A DNA stretch of 64,000 bases, taken from Membranipora membranacea. Taxonomy: Eukaryota; Bryozoa; Gymnolaemata; Cheilostomatida; Membraniporidae. Within the stretch, counting starts at the first letter, position 1. The number at the start of each line of letters is the position of its first letter. A program made the translations under genes and the position numbers. This document shows positions 1-12,180 of this stretch, one piece after another. Where the stretch lies: the NCBI GenBank assembly GCA_914767715.1, contig OU612067.1, positions 32,090,162 to 32,154,161 of the forward strand. Direction: 5' to 3'. The notes beneath the pieces were generated by a model, which ran no database searches, was not told the origin of the DNA, and worked only from the letters and a program-made list of their open reading frames with translations.

Positions 1-500
1 GAGAAAGAGAGAAGGGATAACGATATCGCAGATAATACAGAGGAGATTCAAGAAAAAAACAGATAAAGTGTTGAAAGAGACAACTCTGTAAGTTTATCAT
101 ATTATCATGCCTACCAACATAATAAAATGTTTGTGTCATACAACAATAAATTGTATTTGTTTGTCCTTGATGCAAAAGTGTTAGCACCTAAAAAAGTTGA
201 CCTGATTGATCTCGATGCAAAAGTTTTAGCATCTTGACCTGATTGAAAAGTTGTCTGTTTGAATCTAAGTGGTGGTTTAAAGTTGTTAGGTGGTTGTAAA
301 AGATTTTACAGAGAGTTTTTGTTGTAACATCGGTTGCCGACATCAAAAAGGTAAAGCATGTGAGACTATACGAGATCTAATCAGACTATTGGTAAAGTGA
401 TGCTTGTACCAACCTACGAAAAGGTTACATCAGTTATTACCCTGGAGTCCGGGAGTGTTCGCTCTCTTTTCACAACTAACCTTAAGGTAAGAAGAAGTGA
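1..500. other. No gene seen
   Basis: AT-rich sequence with no coding or splice pattern I can support. A short imperfect direct repeat about a 'gatgcaaaag' motif is visible near 170-235. Confidence 0.5.
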
Positions 501-617
501 TTTCTCAGCCTGAACCTTTATCTGCAATTTTCACAAACTGTCCTGAAAGACCAAAGCGAAACAAGGCAAAACTTAGAGATTATGTAAAAATACTTCTGAG
601 ACAGAAAATATCATGGG

Positions 618-893
618 TTGCACACAAAAGAGACGTTTCATGATTGGTCCATTTATAAAAAAACTTGTCTGCTAGAACTGCGATCTTTACCAAAAGCCAT
701 TTATCCAGGAAACTCAACCGTGAGTGAGCACAGATTCTTCAATGATGCTGAACTCAAGCAATTTGATTACTTCCTGGACACAGACTATGTTAGTCTCACC
801 TCCCAGTTATTTCAAGAGTTTGGAATTGATAGTGATGATGGAATGAGTGATGATAATAGTATGAATACCCCTGAAAAAATATTAATATTTTGA
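618..893 (+). pseudogene. Repeat-encoded ORF fragment, acidic, unknown family
   Basis: A 91-codon frame inside the left arm. The second half (DAELKQFD, then TSQLFQEFGIDSDD and MSDDNSMNTPEK) is preserved at the amino-acid level in the opposed copy on the minus strand at 14456-14600, where it carries an internal stop. Conservation of the reading frame between diverged copies suggests it was once coding, probably part of a transposable-element protein. I do not recognise the family. It is rich in Asp and Ser and shows no membrane segment. Confidence 0.4.
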
Positions 894-929
894 CAAATAA
901 CCTAAATAAAGAGCAAATGACTGTGGCAG

Positions 930-2110
930 AGTTAAGCCCAGACTTTTGTGTCTATTGCCCCAGCTTTGCTGCTCTCTTCGACCCATTGCAACTTGATCCT
1001 GACTCTTACGAGAATAATTATATTAGTAACTCCCCCCCCCCTAGAACATCATACACCTTACCTTAACAAACAATAACCTAGTCCTATCAACTGCAAGACT
1101 AAGACTGATACAACTATGTGTACAGTAACATGTGTAGGTAACAGAACAGGCCCTGACTATAATGTTAATAGCCCTGTGACTGATAAAAAAGTTACTCCAA
1201 CTGATCTGAGATGTGGAGATAATTATTATTATAATTATATGTTTTTATTGAGGTTTATATAAGTATGTTACAAACAAATGAAAACAAAAACTTTTTGACC
1301 TCATAAAAAAATAAAAATAAAAAATATATATAGATACGTATGACAACAAATATAAGCTGTGTTGATATGATGATTTAATTTTGTTGGGATTTAATTTAAT
1401 TTATTTAAGTTTAATTTTATTTATTTTAGTTGGGATGATTTAATTGTATAGTACACAAAAGAAATTAGATATGATAACACGACACACAGGAAGATGGGTA
1501 CACACCAAATGACACCAGTATCAAGAAAGTCTCACAACAAAAGGAATGAAAAAACTTTTATCGGAGAGATTTTCGAACATGTAGAAACAACATGAACTGA
1601 CAGTGACATAGATACCAGGAGAGTAAAGCACAGGACTGATCGCTCTAGGTCACCCGCCAATTGACAACATACAAAAGAGTTACATGCTTCTAGAGGACCA
1701 AACAATATAGATAGAGACAACCGCTGGCAAGAGGCTATGGAGAAAAAAATAACAAGCCATTGCAGAAAAACCTATCTCTCCATATAAAGGGTAAATGATG
1801 AACACAAAACAGGACAGGATAGGTTTACCCTTACAAATGTAGAATATCTAGATGAAGGATTGAAAATATACATCAGAAGGATGAGTCAGCTGAAAGAATG
1901 TACTCAAAAGTAAACACACATTGGAAGTCACTATGCAAGTTTAACGCCGTAAGGAGGGACACGGTCAAACAACGCCTTAAGGGCAACCTTGAGAAGTGGA
2001 TTAAAAACACTTAGATGAATTTAAAAACTTGTATGGTTTTCAGACCGCAAGGTTTCCCACTCTAACTGAAACTGAGAACCACTGGGAAGAAAGTGAAGTT
2101 GATGATTGTT
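930..2110 (+). pseudogene. Decayed repeat coding remnant, unknown family
   Basis: Broken frames that match the minus-strand copy at 11760-12720. Recognisable shared peptides are 'LLLSCPLQLDPDS'-like residues near 990, 'DNRW.EAM' near 1715 and a tail like 'RDTVKQRLKGNLEK' near 1955. Several stops and frameshifts separate them. The copies agree better at codon level than in flanking DNA, so a transposon ORF is likely; its enzyme class is not identifiable. Confidence 0.35.
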
Positions 2111-2669
2111 GACCTTGAGGCTATAAAACATTATTATATTATTATCTTTGAGACTATATCATTGCATCCGGATGTACGTCAGACCATGGCCATGGCAATC
2201 TACTGAATCAGCTCATTCACACTCATCAATATCTGCAGCATCTGGTGAGTTAACCTACATAATAATCTTCAATGATATTAGATGATAAAGATATGAATGA
2301 TGTGGATAAGCCAAACTTACCTGTTTACAACATTGTTTTTATGTTGTAATGAACAAATGAATAATACTTTACTCGTAAAGATGAAGTAATGTTTCCTGTA
2401 TTTTTGACCGTAATAATATTTGCCCAGTCTGTTTTTATAGCCTATAGGTTTTGTGGTAAATTACTTTGTGTCTTGCATGAGGCAGACGTCCATATTGTAC
2501 AGAATTATACAAAATTGGATATGATTGTACAGTAGACGTTATAGTATAAAAGGCTGTGAGTTCCCATCATGTTACTCCTCCTGATGCTACCAGATTTCAG
2601 TCGAATATAGAGGCTATACACAGATTGTCTGTTGAATGGAAAATGCCCTTTAATGACACCAAATGACGG

Positions 2670-2750
2670 GTCGTACGATACCCCCTACCCCTACCCTACC
2701 CTCGAAAACCCCTACACCTACCCTACGCATCGAAACCCCCTACACTTACA
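2670..2750 (+). repeat. Pyrimidine-rich CCCTAC repeat
   Basis: Imperfect repeats of a 'cccctaccc' motif, about 80 bp. Simple-sequence DNA. Confidence 0.55.
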
Positions 2751-3116
2751 CCATGGAGGTGCAACTCCTTGCTTACACCAAAGTGAAATATCTAGAGATT
2801 TCTCCTTTTTCATTCATTGCACGTGAGTGAAGGATTGAAGAAGCAAAGAAAAAAGTTTATTTCTAACCAAAGAAATAAACTTATTTCTTTGCTTAGAGAG
2901 GGCATCTGATGAAACAACAGTGAGAGGATGAGACAGACACTGGCACCAATTAGTAAGTAAGATAGCATCTATTATGTAGTAGTAAATAGTCACAACAGTG
3001 TGTCCGTTTGTGGTACTTACTTACTACTTAACATAACAACAACAATTCAATGCTACTCCTAACCTAACAACAAATTATGCTACTGCTGCTTTATGTTTAT
3101 TTATGTCGCACAACAT

Positions 3117-3152
3117 ATCGCACGAAAGTAGAATCAATTCTACTATCGTGCG
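3117..3152. repeat. Short palindrome
   Basis: 'tcgcacgaaagtagaat' is followed almost directly by its near-complement 'attctactatcgtgcga'. It could be a subterminal hairpin of the MULE-type element; this is a guess. Confidence 0.5.
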
Positions 3153-3402
3153 AAGGTATTTGTAAACGCACGATCATTGTGTATTTTGTACCCACCAATC
3201 ACAGCAATGCACAAGTGGTCGTGCATGATCGCAGATGAGTTCCTGGGACAGTTATGCAGGTGATGGGTACCAGGCTTTACGACAGATCATGAGAGGAATT
3301 CTAATGATAGGCATAGATAGGCCAAATACTGATGACTGCGTAGTTTACGTAGTTACTGTGAAGAACTTGAATGTTTTAGCCGAAAATGTATTTTGTGGTT
3401 GA

Positions 3403-5019
3403 TTGCTTCTTTTTTTTGCCGTTTGTATATCAGCTGTCCTTTTTCTTCATACAGGGGCTGATGCTAAACCCATGTCAGTCGATCCAACATTTAATCCTGG
3501 CAAGCTCTACATCACACCTATAACATACAGGAATTTACTGCTTAAAAATGCTGAGAAGGGAATCACAGCCGCGTTTTGCGGTCCCATCTTGCTTCACTAC
3601 AAAAAGACAAAATCAACCTATGTCAAACTCTTTGAGTTTCTTAAGAAGACTGTTCCAGATTTCAACCAAGTCAACACTTATGGAACTGATGGGGAGAAAC
3701 CTCTGTATGAAGCTATAAGTGATGTATTTCCCATGGCAAGGCATATGTGATGCTGTCGGCATTTTGAGGACAACGCTGCTAGAAACCAAGGGGTACAATC
3801 TGAGGCAGGCAAAAAGACCGTGATAGCTGAGATAAGTGACCTATTGACTAGCCCGCTTACCCAGGTTGAAAGGCTTATTGAGGATATATGCGAGCGCTAT
3901 CCCGAGCTTGGACAGTTTCTGAGCAAACATATAGACACAATCAGGAACAGTCTACATGTGGAGATAAATGAGGGCGAGTTGTACTACACTAATGGATCAG
4001 AATCTGTCAACGCAAAACTGAAGCGTTTTGTCCAACATAAACCATCATCATTATACCATATGCTTGACAATATAAAGTCGTTCTTTAATGCTGAACTTGG
4101 CTCCGCAGTAGATGGGTATACACATCAACATACAGTATATGAACCATCAGAAATTTCACTAAACAGACTTGGTTTTCTTGACTGGGGTAAAACCACTCAA
4201 ACTGAAAGAAAGGCCATCATGATCAAGCTAAATTCATTGTCACCCCAAGCGCTCATCAATGCTGAAGGTACTACTTATAAATTAGTCACAAACTTTGACG
4301 TCCACCCCGATGGAGCACATCTGAATATGAGTGTGGATCTTGTGCATATGATATTCAAAAAGGCTGATCAGATCATCCAGAACAGAATGATAATGCCCGC
4401 ACCCAGTAGCCAGAGTGACGTCCAAAAATTTTCATGTATAAGCGATACCACGACTGTTAATCATGAGGTCAAAATAGTGGGAGATGAACAAGTTTTATGT
4501 CTGTGTGCTGGATACAAATCCCAGCATTTCTGTGGGCATGCTGTTGCAGCAGCTCATCAGAATGGTACCCTGTACCCTGTACGAAGCAAGTTCAGAAAGC
4601 GGAGCTCCACCAGCATAAGTACTTTCACTCAGGAGGTGCACAATGCAACAAGGATAGGCACCAAGCCTGGTCAAAAGAGGCGCTCGAGAAATACGGTTAA
4701 AGAAGCAAGTACTCCAATTGCAGTAAAACAGAATGTAACCTGCAGCGTAGACCACCGAGGAGTCTATAGGCTTTGTTACTTGGCGAACCATCCAAATATA
4801 AAGACATGTTTCAAATGTGGACGGTCAATACAGCTTAAAAATAAGCTTGGGATAGCGATTGGGAAGTTTGATTTCAGATCATACTATAACAAGGCTTTGG
4901 AGAAGACTGTGGTCACATTCATTAGGCAATTTATGTATGCTCATATCCGGTGCCGAGAGAGTGACATGTTGAGCCCAACTTATGAACGCCTGCCACTCCA
5001 GAAGTGCTGTCCGAACTAG
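3403..5019 (+). pseudogene. MULE-family transposase with SWIM zinc finger; one nonsense codon
   Basis: Cut-and-paste transposase of the Mutator-like (MULE) superfamily, acting on DNA in the nucleus. In order: 'SVDPTFNPG' (first catalytic Asp, near 3478), 'YGTDGEKPL' (second, near 3680), 'CCRHFEDN' (near 3752), a long middle, then a SWIM finger 'CLCAGYKSQHFCGH' (C-x-C-x8-C-x-H, near 4500), and a C-terminal Cys pair 'CFKCG' near 4810. The frame is open from 3403 to 5019 except for a TGA at 3748-3750, where the family normally has Arg; CGA to TGA by CpG decay fits. The sequence before 3455 ends in a polypyrimidine tract plus AG, so 3455 is probably an exon start, and the N-terminal exon (DNA-binding part) was not found upstream. 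Otherwise little decayed. Confidence 0.8.
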
Positions 5020-5270
5020 AGAAATACAACATACCATTTAAAAACACTATGCGTTGACCTAGCAGTCTGTCTTGGTTACAATCTCAGCTGGCCCTGCAGG
5101 GCAACAAAATCTTTCCACAAATGTTTAAGAATTTGTGATATATTCAGCAACCACATTAACATGGAATCACATTGTTTTTGATAGTATATATTCACCTTTT
5201 CATGCTGAAATTAGTAGATGTAACCTGACCAAACATATGTTACAGTATTACTTACTTAGTAACATGTTTG
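5020..5270. other. 3' flank of the MULE gene
   Basis: AT-rich, no further exon recognised. Confidence 0.4.
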
Positions 5271-5630
5271 TAACCGGGATTTCCACTTTTAGCACTAGAT
5301 ATTATTATAGCATCTCCGGAAACATAGGATCATAAGTTACATAAATCGTATTTTGTGTTTCCATTCCATAATACTCTTCTTACCAAAATTTGTAGATTTT
5401 ACCAAAAATATTTTAACGCATTCCTCACTCAGGAGTCAGTATCTGTTTTGTGTAACCTGGAGATTCGCTTTTAGGAGTAGACATTATTATAGCAATCCAG
5501 GAAACAGGGTCATATCATGTTAAAAAGATAATTTTTTGTCTTTCCATTCCATATACTCTTCTTACTGAAATTTGTAGATTTTATCAAAAATATTTCACTG
5601 TATTCCTTACTCGTATCTGTTTTGTGTAAT
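5270..5630 (+). repeat. Tandem duplication, two units of about 180 bp
   Basis: Unit 1 starts near 5270 and unit 2 near 5453; both run from 'gtaac(c)' to 'tatctgttttgt'. Shared anchors are 'attattatagca', 'tttccattccata' and 'aatttgtagatttta'. A third start appears at 5628 and then stops. Non-coding. Confidence 0.75.
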
Positions 5631-5639
5631 CTAAAATAC

Positions 5640-6340
5640 AGTTTAAAATCGGTAGCAATTTCATAGCAAGTTCAGAAATGTGTGTTAAATCCTTGATTAA
5701 AATGTTAAACTTGATGTTTGCCCACGGAGTGTTGTGCTAACCAGATTTGTAACACAAACATTCATGTATAGTTGAAGCAAGGAGTTTACTCCATGGTTGA
5801 AGAAACTCACACCAATGATGTACGTCTTTTTGGCTTGTCTACATTCAATTATAATATTCTTAAAATGCGACTAATAGCATTGAACGGTATTGAAAGATCA
5901 CAACACTACCATTTCTATGATTTTAGTGTGTTATTAGTGTTGTTCCCTCCTTGTATCTCAATTTTCTGTTGCTTCACACAGGAAAATTGGAATGAACATG
6001 CCGATTTCCCTGCTTCACATGACTATTTTAATTAGATGGCAGAAAGGCCAAGGGATAGGCAAAGCTGAAGAAATAGAGTTAATTTCTTTTTGTTAGCGAA
6101 TTTCTCAACTTGTTTCCTTGAGAGCAGAGATTGTGGACCAAAAGGGCTGATTCACACAACCTAATAGAAATAGATAGAGTTAACTTGTTTATGTAAGCAA
6201 AATTCAGCAGATATTGTGGGGCGAAACTGTCTGCCGAAACATTTTGGGGACGAAACCACCATGGACAAAACAGCCTGGTTCATCTAATAGGACGTTCGGC
6301 CAGTCGGTCGTTCAGCTTGTTCGGCTGGTCGGCAAACTGT
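5640..6340. other. No gene seen
   Basis: No supported exon. A GT/CG-rich patch near 6290-6340 contains short direct repeats of 'gtcggtcg/ttcggc'. Confidence 0.4.
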
Positions 6341-8420
6341 AGCTACCATTGTAATTTACCTGGAGCATCAAGTGATTAGCTGCATTGGTACTGAGCATTG
6401 TACCTGAAGATTGCATCCATTTTGTTTAATATATTCTTCTTGCTCTGGTGGTAAATTAGCCCTTGGACCATAGCTACCAAAAAGTTTACAAGACAAATCC
6501 AGAACATGTATGCAGCATCACAAATTTGCCACAGTAATTTAATCAAAGGTCCGTTAGAGACACCACCAGGGAAACAGACAAGGAAACAGACAAAACAAGA
6601 CCCAGTATCGAGCTTGAACCAGAGGGTAGTAGTGCAGCCCACTCTGCAGACACTGAATGAGGACTACATGAACCTTAACTAACTAACAGTAACATAGGAC
6701 TGCCGCAGTTCCTGATTTTGGGCTTGGTGTGGGTGGGGGGTGGGGGGTGGGAAGGATGGAAGCTCTATTTGCTTTGCAATTCTGAGTTTTTAAGTAAACA
6801 TGATTTTTAACTATTCAAGTTTTTCACAATTCCCATACTACAAACTATAACCGGTAGGGGAGAAGAGAAGACAACTATATCGCCTATTCCGCACACATTT
6901 GAGTTATCTTCTCTTATCCCCTACTGGTAATAGTTTGTAGTATGGGAATTGTGAAAAACTTGAATAGTTAAAAATCATGTTTACTTAAAAACTCAGAATT
7001 GCAAAGCAAATAGAGCTTCCATCCTTCCCACCCCCCACCCCCCACTCGCACCAAGCCCAAAATCAGGAACTGCGGCAGTCCTATGAACAGTAACACCTGT
7101 GACCTACCAAGAAATATATGTACAGCAGATCCTCCTGACCTGTAACCCCTATCTGTGGCCAAACCCTTGTATATTTTAAAGTTTTTCAGTGTTCAATGTC
7201 TTCAAAGTTATGAGAGTTTTGTTGTTGTAAGTTTAAGTTTGTGGATACAGGTGATAATAATACTATTGATTGATGGATTTGTAGGACAGAGGATAAAATT
7301 ATGATGATAGTTAGAAGTGAAGCTGGGAGTAAATGAGTGATATTACATGCAAAGTTGAAGGACAATAATAATAGCTGATATTTGTACTTATACATAACCT
7401 TTGTTACTTGTTTGTGAAAACAACAACTTCTTCTTGAAGTGGTGATAATAAAATGACTCTCTCTTCAGTTTGTCTGTTTTGTGTGAACTGGTAACAGTGC
7501 ATTTTATTTTTGGTAATAAGTAGCTTGTTGAATGGTAACAACAAAAAGGTTTGTCTCATATAAGAGGAGACAACTCCTCTAGTTCTAAGAAAGACGGAAG
7601 AGTAAGGTCCACAAAACTAAATCACTAAAAAATGGGTGATCAATCAGGGGTATTTAAGGGCTCTCAACCACTCAGATTTAGCCAAAGTTACTCAAATTTC
7701 TGGGTTGGGCTCAGGCAACTCCAGGGGCTTCAGCTCATCAGGTAAAACTCAGATTCCCCTCATTTTCCTCCAAGTTGGGAATTCCAGAATATACAGTTGA
7801 TTTTGCTTGAGAATCTAGCTGCTGCTAATTGTAAACTGAAAATGTCACCCATAAAACCAATGGAATTTATCTGTAGGTACGCCCCTAAATTGCACACTAG
7901 GTTTGTGGATTCGGACCTTGTTGGGAAGGCCTACATTACAGACCCCAAAACCCTAAGCTGTTCACATGCATGGCATTTCGCGCCTTTAATGTGCCACCAG
8001 GCAACAGGTTATTGGCGAAACTCAGGATTTAGATCCTAAAAGGTTGAGAACCCTGAGGGATATTCTCATGCTGGTAGATATATATATCAGGCAAAGAAAG
8101 TGTAATAAAATAAGGATCTTTGCCTCAGCTCAAACTGGTTTTCCTCATACACAGAGCACATCACAGAAATGAATAGAACATAACTGAATGAAGATAAGCA
8201 TAGCATAAAAACTATTTAATATCTGAATGTTCGTCAAACTACAAATCATCAACAGAAGGTTGAACCAACAATTTGCAGGCTTTGTACAGGGAGGACTCAT
8301 ATTTATCTGATTAGATGCTATGTTTGAACAATCTGTGATTTCCACTGACCCAGTCAAGTACCTATTATCCTTAGCTATGGTAAACAGTCGAGGTTTTAAA
8401 ATATAACACGCTAGAACCCA
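6340..8420 (+). repeat. Left inner arm of the inverted duplication
   Basis: Pairs in reverse complement with 8990-10950. Matching landmarks: 6350-6400 with 10900-10950, 6470-6660 with 10490-10740, 7570-7760 with 9780-9965, 7920-8110 with 9370-9620, and 8210-8400 with 9050-9290. Together with the outer arms this makes one inverted structure from about 0.5 to 14.7 kb. Shared peptide-like pieces (for example 'KTLSCSHA' and 'YWRNSGFRS') occur but frames are broken, so I call no gene. Confidence 0.8.
6693..7085. mobile_element. 393-bp foldback element with 8-bp target duplication
   Basis: Arms 6693-6874 and 6904-7085 are nearly perfect inverted repeats of about 182 bp, separated by about 30 bp. 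Outer ends read 'CATAGGACTGCCGCAG' and its complement. Both sides are flanked by AACAGTAA (6685-6692 and 7086-7093). The other arm of the large inverted duplication, near 10430-10500, lacks the element, so it inserted after that duplication. Eight-base target duplications are typical of hAT and P superfamilies; a CA-starting terminus is compatible with P. No coding capacity. Confidence 0.9.
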
Positions 8421-8990
8421 GTTAAAGAAGATGGCTATGTGAGTGAAATGTGAGTCAGGACATGGAACAGAAGCAAGGTTAAAAAGAATTTATCTTAAAC
8501 TCAGCAGCCCTTAAACCAAAATTAACATTAACATTAACAAAATTAACAGTAGTAAAGAATCAACTGATCTCATAACTCAAACTTTAGGTATTACCTGATG
8601 GCTCCTGAATGAATAAGTTTTTTTTAAAATTTATTTCTGAATGATCACGTTTGCAGCTTCCAATGACCTAATAAAAATAAGCGACCAATGATTATCGATA
8701 ATAAACAATATAGAAGTCATTCCAGCAGCAGTTGGGCCACTTAAACTCAACCTCTATCCATTGATCGGTGCCATGGTATAGAAAGCAAAGAGAGTTGTGC
8801 CCTCACAGCTATAAAGCAGATAACTACCATTACTTGCATTTCCATCTGTTGATACGATTTATCCATTTCCATTAATAATTTGCAACAGATGTGAAGACAG
8901 GAACTCATTTTACTAGGTTATTCGAATTCAATCTTGTTCTCTATAGTAAACAACAGTATAAGTTATATTGGACAGCCTGATATTCATGAT
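8420..8990. other. Central spacer of the inverted duplication
   Basis: Non-repeated 0.57-kb spacer between the arms; AT-rich, no gene seen. Confidence 0.5.
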
Positions 8991-9017
8991 TTGTGCGGGC
9001 CCAACTCTATTTTTGCT

Positions 9018-9278
9018 CTAATAGCATTGAAATTTAGTATGTTTAATTGTGTAATCTTCGCTGTTCAATTGTCTTATAGCTAAGGATAATTGGCACTCCA
9101 CCGGGTCAGTGAAAATCCCAAATTGTTCAAACATGGCATCTAACCATGTAAATATGTGTCCTCCCTGTATTAGGCTGCTAATGATGACAGAGATGTGTGC
9201 GAGAGGATCAAGATTGAATGGGTGATAATCTCTGACCCCTTGGTCCAACCTTCTGTTGATGTTTTGTACAGACATCAA
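9018..9278 (-). CDS. Repeat ORF with some cross-arm conservation, unknown
   Basis: An 86-codon frame containing 'LDAMFEQFGIFTDPVE' and 'QLSLAIRQLN'. The partner arm (8230-8390, plus) keeps 'LDAMFEQSVISTDPVK' and 'LLSLA' but has stops. Preservation of amino acids suggests a former transposon or host exon. I do not recognise the family. It could equally be chance openness in a repeat. Confidence 0.25.
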   Translation of the reverse strand: MMSVQNINRRLDQGVRDYHPFNLDPLAHISVIISSLIQGGHIFTWLDAMFEQFGIFTDPVECQLSLAIRQLNSEDYTIKHTKFQCY

Positions 9279-10874
9279 GAAATTAAATATTTTTTTGTTA
9301 TGCTAAACTTGATTATGTAAGTTCTGTTTTCTTTAATACAATATGGACAAAAAAAAAGTTTGAGTTGAGGCAAAAATCGTTATTACACTTTCTTTGCCTG
9401 ATATATTTAGATATATATGCCACCAAAAAATATCTCCTAGGGCTCTCAACCTGGGAGGATCTAAATCCTGAGTTTCGCCAATACTGTGTTGTGTAGTGGC
9501 ACAATGAAGGCGAAAAACGACCAGCGTGTGAACAGCTTAGGGTTTTGTAGCCTGTCCTGACAAGCATTGTTCGAGCGAAGCTTGTCAAGACCAGCGGTGT
9601 TGGGGCTCTGTAGGCCTTCCTTCTTAACAAGGTCTGGACGCAAATACCTAGAGCACAAATTAGGGGTCTACAGATGATTTACATTGGTTCTTGGGCGACT
9701 TTTAGAAGCAGCTAGATCAACAATACAAATCAACTATATATTCTGGAATTTATCAATATTAATGAAAATGAGGGGAAATCAGAGTTATTGGCTGAAGCCC
9801 CCTGAGTTGACTGAGCTAACCCAGAAAGTAACTTGGACTAAATCTGAGTGGTTGAGAGCCTTGATATCCCCCTTATTGATCATCATTTAGTGATATTTCT
9901 TCTCCCACCCTCCCTGTTCACTCATTCTTCTTAGTTAGAACTAAGAGAGTTGTTTCCTCTTTTCAAAAACCTTTCTGTTGTTACCATTCAACAAGCAGCT
10001 TATTAACAAAAATAACTGCACTGTTATCAGTTCACACAAAGCAGACAAACTGAAAGGGAACAAAGAGTTGAGTCATTTTATTTTCACCACTCCAAGAAGT
10101 TCTTGTTTCACAAACAAAGAAGAAAAAAAGGAGAAGTATTGGTACAAATATCACCTAAAATTAACATGGTTCCTTAAACTCTGCATGTAAGTATCACCAT
10201 TTCCTCCTAACTAAACTTTTCTTCTAACTATCATTTTTCCTCTGGCTATCAACTGGTTACAAATACAACATTATTATTATACACTAAAAATAACAATAAA
10301 TTTACTTTTAACTGTGAATACCTTTGAGGATATTGAACACTCAAAACTTTAAAAGGAACAAGGGTGCCTCAATCAGTGTGTGATAGGGTGTTCATCCGCA
10401 GACAGGGGTTACTTACAGGGATGATCTGCTGTCTATATTTTAATGGTAGACTTGACTAGGCTAGCTAGAGCTAGGGCGTTCCTGCTGTAGTTCTCATTCA
10501 CAGTGACAGTGGAGTGGGTTGCACTACCTATTTTGTTTTGCCTGCTTCCTTGTCTGTTCCCCTGGTGGTGCCTCTAGCGGACCTTGGTAGAAAACTAATG
10601 TCTGTGGTACTAAATTTGTGATATATTGCATGCACAGAGGACACAGGTTAGCTTACCTCTTTATTCTGGATTTGCAAACAGTCCCGTCTGATCTGTCTTT
10701 TGTAGCTATGGTCCCAGTGCTACATCAACAACAGAGCAAGAAGTGAATATTCAAACTAAATACTAGTAGGTAGATCCAATTATTAGGTCCAACATTCAGT
10801 ACCAATGCAGCCAAAAAATGACACAGGTCAATTACAATACCATGCAATTACCACACCCATGTTTATACATGAAC

Positions 10875-10950
10875 CAATAAATGCAATCTCAGATACAATA
10901 CGTATGTACCTATGCAACTAATCGCTTGATGTTACAGGTCAATTATGATA
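10875..10950 (+). repeat. Dispersed repeat, shared with 21907-21980
   Basis: 'gatgcaatctcag' then 'atgtacc' and 'tgatgtta' occur in the same order and spacing at both places, and in reverse complement near 6345-6400. Confidence 0.6.
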
Positions 10951-11340
10951 CCATGCGTTGACCACACCAAAACTATCACTAATGCTCCTGCAATTGGCTA
11001 AGTGTCTATTCAGTAGGTGTATTTCAACTATGAATGATATCAATATAGCCATTGCATTAGAGCCTTGGTCTATAAATCAACTCCTATGCTCAAAAAGAAG
11101 GTAACATGGGCACTTGGCCAGGCTACCACTGGTTGCTCAGCAAATGATGCAATAGTCACTGAGGTCCGGGATCACTCCTGAGCCAAATCTAAGATTGTTA
11201 TAGGCACTTGGGGCCTGGTAATCTAAAGATTAGAAGGTTTTATATGATGTAATATAGACATAATTGTAGTAAGGCTGCACAATTATTCAACCAGGAGACA
11301 CTTAAGTATTATATGACACAATTTAATTTAATTTAACACA
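10950..11340. other. No gene seen
   Basis: Unpaired segment of the right arm, 380 bp, AT-rich. Confidence 0.4.
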
Positions 11341-11919
11341 AAAGTGAATGATCATAATGGGAACTCACAGCCTTTCATACTAATCATCAACTGTACTGTC
11401 TGCAACACACAGTAGTTTAGCACTAAAACTATAGGTTATAAAAATACTGGGAAAATATCATTACAGGCAAACATACAGGAAACAATACTTCATTTTCAAA
11501 ATGTAGTATATTCACCTGTTCTGTACAAAATAAAAGCAACAAAGAAAACAAATAACGTTAGAATATCCCTAGCATTCTCCCCATCAACAAGCACAACTGA
11601 AGCATCATTGTTTCTAGTTGTTCGATCCTCACGGTTTTCCTCTGCAGACTCTTCTTCACTTCTACTTTTACTGAGTATATTTCGTTATCATCTAATATCA
11701 TCAATATTATCTTTTTACCCGTGGTTCTTAATTTAAGTTAGGCTGGAAATCTTAGCTGTCTGAATACCGTTCAAGTGTTCTTTATCCCCTTCGAAGTTCT
11801 CTGTCTCGTTGTCCCCAGCTGTTTCTCAAGGTTACCCTTCAGGTGGCGTATGATAGTGTCCTTTCTCACATCAGCAGAACATTGCCAAATAGTGACCTCC
11901 AATGTGTAAAGCCAGCCTT

Positions 11920-12180
11920 TCATTCATAGATATACTCTATATTTGTAAGGGTATACCTGTTCTGTTTTGTATTTATCATTTTCCCTTTAACTGTAGAGAT
12001 ATGTTTTTCTGCAATGGCTTGTTTGTTTCCCATAGCCTCTACCCAGCGGTTGTCTCTATCTATAGTGTTTGGTCTCCTGGAAGCGTAACTTTTTTCTGGG
12101 TTGTCGTTGGATTGGCAACCTAGTCTGTCTGCCTTGTCTTGTGCTTTACTCTCCAGGTATCTACGCCTCGGTCTGTTCAT
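11920..12180 (-). pseudogene. Repeat-encoded ORF fragment, basic, unknown
   Basis: 86 codons, rich in Arg and Lys, with 'DRDNRWVEAMGNKQAIAE' and 'KMINTKQNRYTLTNIEYI'. The same peptide, interrupted, is in the left arm near 1705-1850. Probably a piece of a transposon protein with a basic DNA-binding character; family not recognised. Confidence 0.35.

Larger units (their letters stand above)
500..2560 (+). repeat. Left outer arm of a 14-kb inverted duplication
   Basis: This stretch matches, in reverse complement and in the same order, 14440-14700, 11640-12720 and 11340-11640. Landmarks: 'catgattggtccat' near 640 pairs with the reverse of 14690; 'gatagagacaaccgctgg' near 1708 pairs with the reverse of 12060; 'aaaggctgtgagttccca' near 2550 pairs with the reverse of 11365. 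Divergence is roughly 10-20% with many indels, so the duplication or the pair of opposed insertions is old. It ends where the MULE-containing block begins. Confidence 0.8.
2570..6340 (+). mobile_element. MULE-containing insertion in the left arm
   Basis: The two arms of the inverted duplication stop matching at about 2560 and resume at about 6340. The opposite arm has only about 380 bp here (10950-11330) against 3.77 kb on this side. The extra DNA contains a MULE-type transposase (3403-5019). I could not fix the terminal repeats or a target duplication, so the borders are approximate and more than one event may be involved. Confidence 0.55.
8990..10950 (-). repeat. Right inner arm of the inverted duplication
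   Basis: Reverse-complement partner of 6340-8420, same order of landmarks, no foldback insertion at the site equivalent to 6693. Indels of tens of bases and about 15% substitutions distinguish the arms. Confidence 0.8.

Noticed and set aside
4495-4791. Minus-strand open frame over the MULE gene
   Set aside because: Antisense shadow of the SWIM region.
7797-9630. Shared peptides in the two inner arms as a host gene
   Set aside because: Frames are broken in both arms and differ in length; conservation can be explained by repeat homology.
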